From Paenibacillus faecis (GTDB lineage: Bacteria > Bacillota > Bacilli > Paenibacillales > Paenibacillaceae): 64,000 nucleotides of DNA. Made by a program: the position numbers and the translations under genes. The stretch's first letter is position 1. Each line of letters begins with the position of its first letter. Below, in pieces: positions 60,424-64,000 of the stretch. The DNA lies in contig NZ_VSDO01000002.1 in NCBI RefSeq assembly GCF_008084145.1, forward strand, positions 124,001 through 188,000. The letters run 5' to 3'. The notes under the pieces are model-generated. The model saw nothing but the letters and a program-made list of their open reading frames with translations. It made no database searches and was not told the origin of the DNA.

Positions 60424-61347
60424 ATGATCATCAAAGCGAACGGGGAACCGAAATTTATACCTTTATACGAAGCGTTGTCCAGTGCAGTAAGGTGGAAAAT
60501 CATGAGTCTCCTTGCCGATCAAGAGATGAATATGAAGGATATCGCGAATCGTTTGGAACTCAGCCCTTCGATCGTCACCATGCATATCCGAAAACTCGAA
60601 CAGGCCGGGCTCGTTGGAAGTCACCGGGTTCGGTTAGGCGGAGGGACGCACAAAATGTGTTTCCTCAAACAAAAATCCGTCGAAATCGAACTGCCGACCG
60701 CCGGTCGCACGGCCAAGATCAGAGAGCAGAGCATTTCGGTGGGGCATTATACCGCTTTTGAGGTTCATCCTACCTGCGGCCTCGGGACGCGCGAGAAAGA
60801 AATCGGAGTTTGGGACGATCCGCGTTACTTCCTTGATCCCGAACGGGTCCAAGCCGCCATTCTATGGCTGGGGTGGGGCTATGTGGAATACAAAATGCCT
60901 AACTATTTGCTTGCCGATCAAACCGCGGAAGCCGTCGAAATTTCAATGGAGATCGCCTCCGAAGCTCCCGGGCTAAGAGATTATTGGCCTTCGGATATTG
61001 AATTCATCTTCAACGGAGTCTCGCTTGGCACCTGGACAAGTCCGGCCGATTTCGGAAGAGCCGCGCGGGGGAAATATACCCCCGAATGGTGGCATCGAAA
61101 TGTGAACCAATACGGACTACTGAAGACGATCCGCATCGACGAATCGGGCACATTTATCGATGATGAGCGGATGTCGGAGGTGACCCTTGCGGATCTCAAG
61201 CTCGGAGAGCCGTTTTGGACGCTTCGTTTCGCGGTCGACGAACATGCCGTTAACGTAGGGGGATTGACGCTCTACGGATCGGGATTCGGCAATCACGATC
61301 AGGATATCATCGTGCGAGCTTATCTTAAAGACGATACGAAGATGTAA
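60424..61347 (+). CDS. ArsR-type winged-helix regulator with large effector domain
   Basis: 307 residues. Residues 10-75 are an ArsR-like winged helix (SSAVRWKIMSLLADQEMNMK, LSPSIVTMHIRKLEQAGLV). The C-terminal ~220 residues form an unassigned beta-rich domain with many Trp/Tyr (ILWLGWGYVEYKMPNYLLAD), likely a sugar-binding sensor. AGGAGCAAAGG precedes the ATG. It is divergent from GH43 and probably represses it. Single-domain metal-binding ArsR proteins are much shorter, so metal sensing is unlikely. Confidence 0.82.
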   Translation: MIIKANGEPKFIPLYEALSSAVRWKIMSLLADQEMNMKDIANRLELSPSIVTMHIRKLEQAGLVGSHRVRLGGGTHKMCFLKQKSVEIELPTAGRTAKIREQSISVGHYTAFEVHPTCGLGTREKEIGVWDDPRYFLDPERVQAAILWLGWGYVEYKMPNYLLADQTAEAVEISMEIASEAPGLRDYWPSDIEFIFNGVSLGTWTSPADFGRAARGKYTPEWWHRNVNQYGLLKTIRIDESGTFIDDERMSEVTLADLKLGEPFWTLRFAVDEHAVNVGGLTLYGSGFGNHDQDIIVRAYLKDDTKM

Positions 61348-61380
61348 AGAGCTCTGCCTCATCCCGAGGCAGAGCTCTTT
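61346..61380. terminator. Bidirectional terminator
   Basis: A perfect 15-bp stem (61346-61360 with 61366-61380) with ATCCC loop, starting on the ArsR stop codon and ending 2 bp before the GH27 stop. It serves both convergent genes. Confidence 0.92.
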
Positions 61381-61382
61381 CT

Positions 61383-62663
61383 CTAGAGGAACCGATAAAG
61401 GCGTACCCCGTGCGGCGGCACATGGGTCCGCAGCATGCCGGCCGCAACCTCGGCCGGCGTTCCGCTCCACAGCTCGGTGCCTGCGGTCCAATCTGTCAGG
61501 CCGATCTGCGGGGCGGCCAGTTCCAGATCCATCGGGCTCTCGCCCACGTTGAATACGGCAGCGTAGCGGGGGCCTTCGCCGTCTTCGGCCGTCCAGACGA
61601 TGAGGTCTCCCATGCGGAGCGTTTCCTTGGCTCCCCGGCTCTCCCGGTGCATGCGCAGAACCTCGCGGTTGGTCAGCAGAGAGAGCGTCCAGTCGTCGCA
61701 GTCCCGCAATTCACCGCCAAAAATGAGCGGCGAGCGGAAGATGCTCCAGAGCGACATCATCGTTAACTGCTCGTCGCGCGTGAACCGGGTCCAGCGGTCC
61801 GAACCGCCGCCATCCACGGAGCGAATGCCGATGTGACCGAGCGGCAGCATGTCGCAGTCCGGCCAGCAACCCGGCTGCGGCACGCCCTGCCAGGCCCGGC
61901 AGCGGTCGAACATATCGCGCAATAGCGGCCACTGGTCCCAGAAGTCGTCGGTGACGCGCCACATATTGGCATGCTCGGCGAAAAACGGCGCGTATTCCAC
62001 CGGAGCGGGTCCGGGGGAGAGGCTTAGCACCATGGGCCGGCCGCAGCGTTCGATCGCTTGCGAGATCAGGGCGATCTCCGGTTGATGGGTGTCGTACAGC
62101 CGGGAGGCCGCGATATCGTCCACTTTTACCAGGTCGACGCCCCACTGCGCGTACAGTTCAAAGAGAGAATCGTAATAGCGCTGAGCCCCATCTTTGGAGG
62201 CGTCCACCCCGTACATATCCGTATTCCACGGACAAATCGAGTTCGTATGCGCAATATCGCGCGCCGTCGCGGACGTCCCCAGAATCGGAGTGGCGGCGTG
62301 GACGGCCTGCCTGGGAATGCCGCGCATGATATGAATCCCGAATTTTAATCCCAGGCTGTGCACCTCATCAGCTAACGGCTTGAAACCCCGGCCGCCCGCC
62401 GCGGAGGGAAACCGGTTTTCGGCCGGCATGAGCCGGGAATATTCATCCATTACGAGCGGAACGAACGGCCGATATTGTGAGGAATTCGCATGAGGCTCAT
62501 ACCACTGAATATCGACGGTAATGTAGTTCCAACCGTATGCCTTGAGATGCTTCGCCATGTATTCCGCATTGCCCCGAATCTCTTCTTCCGTGACGGCCGC
62601 GCCGTAGCAGTCCCAACTGTTCCAGCCAAGCGGCGGAGTAGGCGCTATAAGTTTATGATCCAT
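61383..62663 (-). CDS. GH27 alpha-galactosidase
   Basis: The ATG at 62663 lies 8 bp after AAGGAG; a TTG six bases upstream is too close. 426 residues, no signal peptide. TIM barrel with opening PPLGWNSWDCYGAAV; nucleophile D182 in LVKVDDIA; acid/base around D240 in WRVTDDFWDQW; a C-terminal beta-sandwich follows. It removes alpha-galactose from raffinose-family sugars, galactinol or galactomannan fragments. The AraC gene just upstream on the same strand likely controls it. Confidence 0.92.
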   Translation of the reverse strand: MDHKLIAPTPPLGWNSWDCYGAAVTEEEIRGNAEYMAKHLKAYGWNYITVDIQWYEPHANSSQYRPFVPLVMDEYSRLMPAENRFPSAAGGRGFKPLADEVHSLGLKFGIHIMRGIPRQAVHAATPILGTSATARDIAHTNSICPWNTDMYGVDASKDGAQRYYDSLFELYAQWGVDLVKVDDIAASRLYDTHQPEIALISQAIERCGRPMVLSLSPGPAPVEYAPFFAEHANMWRVTDDFWDQWPLLRDMFDRCRAWQGVPQPGCWPDCDMLPLGHIGIRSVDGGGSDRWTRFTRDEQLTMMSLWSIFRSPLIFGGELRDCDDWTLSLLTNREVLRMHRESRGAKETLRMGDLIVWTAEDGEGPRYAAVFNVGESPMDLELAAPQIGLTDWTAGTELWSGTPAEVAAGMLRTHVPPHGVRLYRFL

Positions 62664-62726
62664 TGCCAAGCTCCTTTACTGATTAATTATTGCTCTTGTT
62701 ATGTTCATCATAATAAAGGGAGATTA

Positions 62727-62770
62727 GCAATATCTACAGTAATCTTGATAGCTCAATGGTACAATATTGC
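62727..62770. promoter_or_regulatory. Inverted repeat upstream of GH27 gene
   Basis: GCAATAT and ATATTGC, a perfect 7-bp inverted repeat spaced by 30 bp, in the gap between the AraC and GH27 genes. It is a possible AraC binding pair. Confidence 0.35.
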
Positions 62771-62772
62771 GG

Positions 62773-63654
62773 TTAATCGAAGAACAGCTTGCGATAGGCG
62801 AGGCTTTCGCCGCCGCTGCGAAATTCGCCCGGCGTCAGCCCGGTCAAGCCGCGGAACGCCTTGATAAAATAACTTCCGCTAGAGTAGCCGATCCGCTCGG
62901 CAATGGCCTCGATGCTAAGGGCGGTTCCCCGCAGCAGTTCCATCGCCTTCTCGATGCGGACGCGGGTCAGATACGCGCCGGGTGTAAGGCCCGTGCTGGC
63001 CGAAAACCGGCGGATCAAGTGGTACTTGGACAGGGAGACATGCTCGGAAAGCTGTTCGATGCTGGTCATCCGCGCATAATGGAGCTCTATAAATTCGGCT
63101 GCGCGCCTGACGTTCTGAGGCCAGTTCTCCCGATTGCGCAGGGATGCGACCTGCATTCTGGCGAGTTCCGTCACGAATTGATAGACGCAGGACGAAGCGA
63201 TCAGGGGGTCGGAGATCCGGCCGGCGGCCGCGTCGACCACAATCATTCGCGACAAGCGGACCGGCGCACTGTCTAAGGGAAGATGAGGAACTTCCCCCGC
63301 TTCGCGCCGGAACTTGCGCCAATGGGGCAAAATAAGCTGGGGGCGGAACAGCAGGAACAGAAACTCCCAAGGCTCTTTGGATTCCGGGTGATAATAATAG
63401 CGATGGGGTCCCGGAATTTCGGCAAGAAAAGCTTGTCCGGCGGTGACACGGTGAATTTGGTTCTCCGACTCATAGACGCCTTCCCCCGAGAAAGTGTACT
63501 GGAACAGCAGAAGCGGCCCGTCGGTCCGCTCCAGCCCGTCCCAGCGATAAGTAGGGGTGGTGATAGAATCACAGCCGGCCGCAAATAAGACGCAAAGCTG
63601 GAGCTCCGGATCTTCGGCGAACCGAAAGCCGTAGGTGCCTTTGGGGATGTCCAT
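62773..63654 (-). CDS. AraC family transcriptional regulator
   Basis: 293 residues. The N-terminal cupin-like sensor (LLLFQYTFSGEGVYE, FLAEIPGPHRYYY) matches the RhaS/MelR-like group. The AraC domain (about 195-290) ends LTPGEFRSGGESL. AAGGAGG precedes its ATG. It is followed on the same strand by the alpha-galactosidase gene, 110 bp later, so it probably activates it in response to an alpha-galactoside. Confidence 0.9.
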   Translation of the reverse strand: MDIPKGTYGFRFAEDPELQLCVLFAAGCDSITTPTYRWDGLERTDGPLLLFQYTFSGEGVYESENQIHRVTAGQAFLAEIPGPHRYYYHPESKEPWEFLFLLFRPQLILPHWRKFRREAGEVPHLPLDSAPVRLSRMIVVDAAAGRISDPLIASSCVYQFVTELARMQVASLRNRENWPQNVRRAAEFIELHYARMTSIEQLSEHVSLSKYHLIRRFSASTGLTPGAYLTRVRIEKAMELLRGTALSIEAIAERIGYSSGSYFIKAFRGLTGLTPGEFRSGGESLAYRKLFFD

Positions 63655-63756
63655 AACTAATCCTCCTTATAGTAAAGCTTAAGTGGCGAGAGCTCTTACA
63701 GGTTGTCTTGCCGGTAGCCTTCACCTCATACATATAACCAATCATACGACTTAGCC

Positions 63757-63879
63757 ATGACTTACGCTATGTACTTGGCGAAAGAGGGCCTTTCCGTAAC
63801 GGTTTTGAGCGAGGGACCTTCGTTGGAGAATGGATTGCTCGCAACCGCAAGCCCGCCCATGCGGGCTTCTTTCTATTGA
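63757..63879 (+). pseudogene. Short fragment resembling an FAD/NAD oxidoreductase
   Basis: A 40-codon frame reads MTYAMYLAKEGLSVTVLSEG, which looks like a Rossmann strand-helix of a flavin oxidoreductase, then degenerates. It lacks a ribosome binding site and runs through a terminator hairpin. It is probably a gene remnant; weak call. Confidence 0.3.
63849..63872 (+). terminator. Hairpin terminator
   Basis: AGCCCGC pairs with GCGGGCT around CCAT, then TCTTTCT. Confidence 0.65.
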
Positions 63880-63888
63880 CAAATCTCG

Positions 63889-63917
63889 TTGACCAAATCG
63901 GAAATTACTGTCATATT
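63889..63917 (+). promoter_or_regulatory. Promoter of the response regulator gene
   Basis: TTGACC and CATATT with a 17-bp spacer, 45 bp before the start of the gene at the right edge. A TTGACA just upstream is an alternative -35. Confidence 0.5.
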
Positions 63918-63962
63918 TTTAAAGTCAACTCAACTAAATATCGCAAGAAGGTAGTGGCTTTA

Positions 63963-64000
63963 ATGAGACAAGAACATCTATTGTTGGTAGATGACGAAAA
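63963..64000 (+). CDS. Response regulator, N-terminal fragment at window edge
   Basis: ATG 63963 follows AAGAAGGTAG and opens MRQEHLLLVDDE. The LLLVDDE start is the first strand and acidic pocket of a CheY-like receiver domain. The rest lies outside the window, so the output domain and partner kinase are unknown. Confidence 0.65.
   Translation, partial: MRQEHLLLVDDE

Overview
The window reads as a Gram-positive, endospore-forming member of the Paenibacillaceae (Paenibacillus/Cohnella type). The evidence is an intact sigK gene, AGGAGG-type ribosome binding sites, LplB/YtcP-type sugar permeases with lipoprotein binding proteins, an S-layer-homology surface protein, many AraC-type regulators and a good match to the Gram-positive catabolite (cre) consensus. 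GC content is moderate to high in most genes and lower in a few accessory genes. I see no rRNA, tRNA, CRISPR, transposase or phage genes.

Layout. 1-7.8 kb: a partial TIM-barrel isomerase and four Gfo/Idh/MocA oxidoreductases with two AraC regulators. 7.8-8.5 kb: gene-free, two four-module repeat elements. 8.5-16.4 kb: a MalT/LuxR-type ATPase regulator and a 1678-residue SLH surface protein with Big2-like and GLUG repeats. 16.4-22.6 kb: an oligosaccharide uptake operon (two permeases and a binding lipoprotein, with operator-like and cre sites), an AraR-like regulator and a GH43 enzyme. 22.6-24.1 kb: gene-free, packed with tandem arrays and a duplicated repeat element. 24.2-28.6 kb: an acetyl-esterase-like hydrolase and a McrBC type IV restriction system whose mcrB is split by one missing base. 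28.9-45.8 kb: a membrane AraC regulator, binding protein, two permeases, TIM-barrel isomerase, an unknown protein, a toroid-like enzyme, a GH105 hydrolase and iolD-iolE-iolG-iolB, apparently one catabolic operon. 46-56.6 kb: a small membrane protein, ATP-grasp protein, SNF2/SWIM helicase, Fic remnant, truncated lipoprotein hydrolase, sigK, VOC protein, YitT protein and an ABC-GntR operon. 56.9-58.4 kb: a divergent SDR/MerR pair. 58.8-63.7 kb: GH43 xylosidase with an ArsR-type regulator, and GH27 alpha-galactosidase with an AraC regulator. The right edge holds the start of a response regulator gene.

How it works together. Most of the window serves plant-glycan scavenging. Separate regulator-plus-enzyme modules handle arabinan/xylan, alpha-galactosides and, in the large operon, a uronic-acid-containing substrate that is inferred to yield inositol.

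The most unusual non-coding feature is a set of three families of roughly 200-bp intergenic elements, each made of four short imperfect inverted repeats. Family A has 3 copies, B has 2 and C has 2. In family C, paired stem arms change together between copies, which points to selection or a mechanism acting on hairpin structure. The family A copies sit beside tandem arrays.
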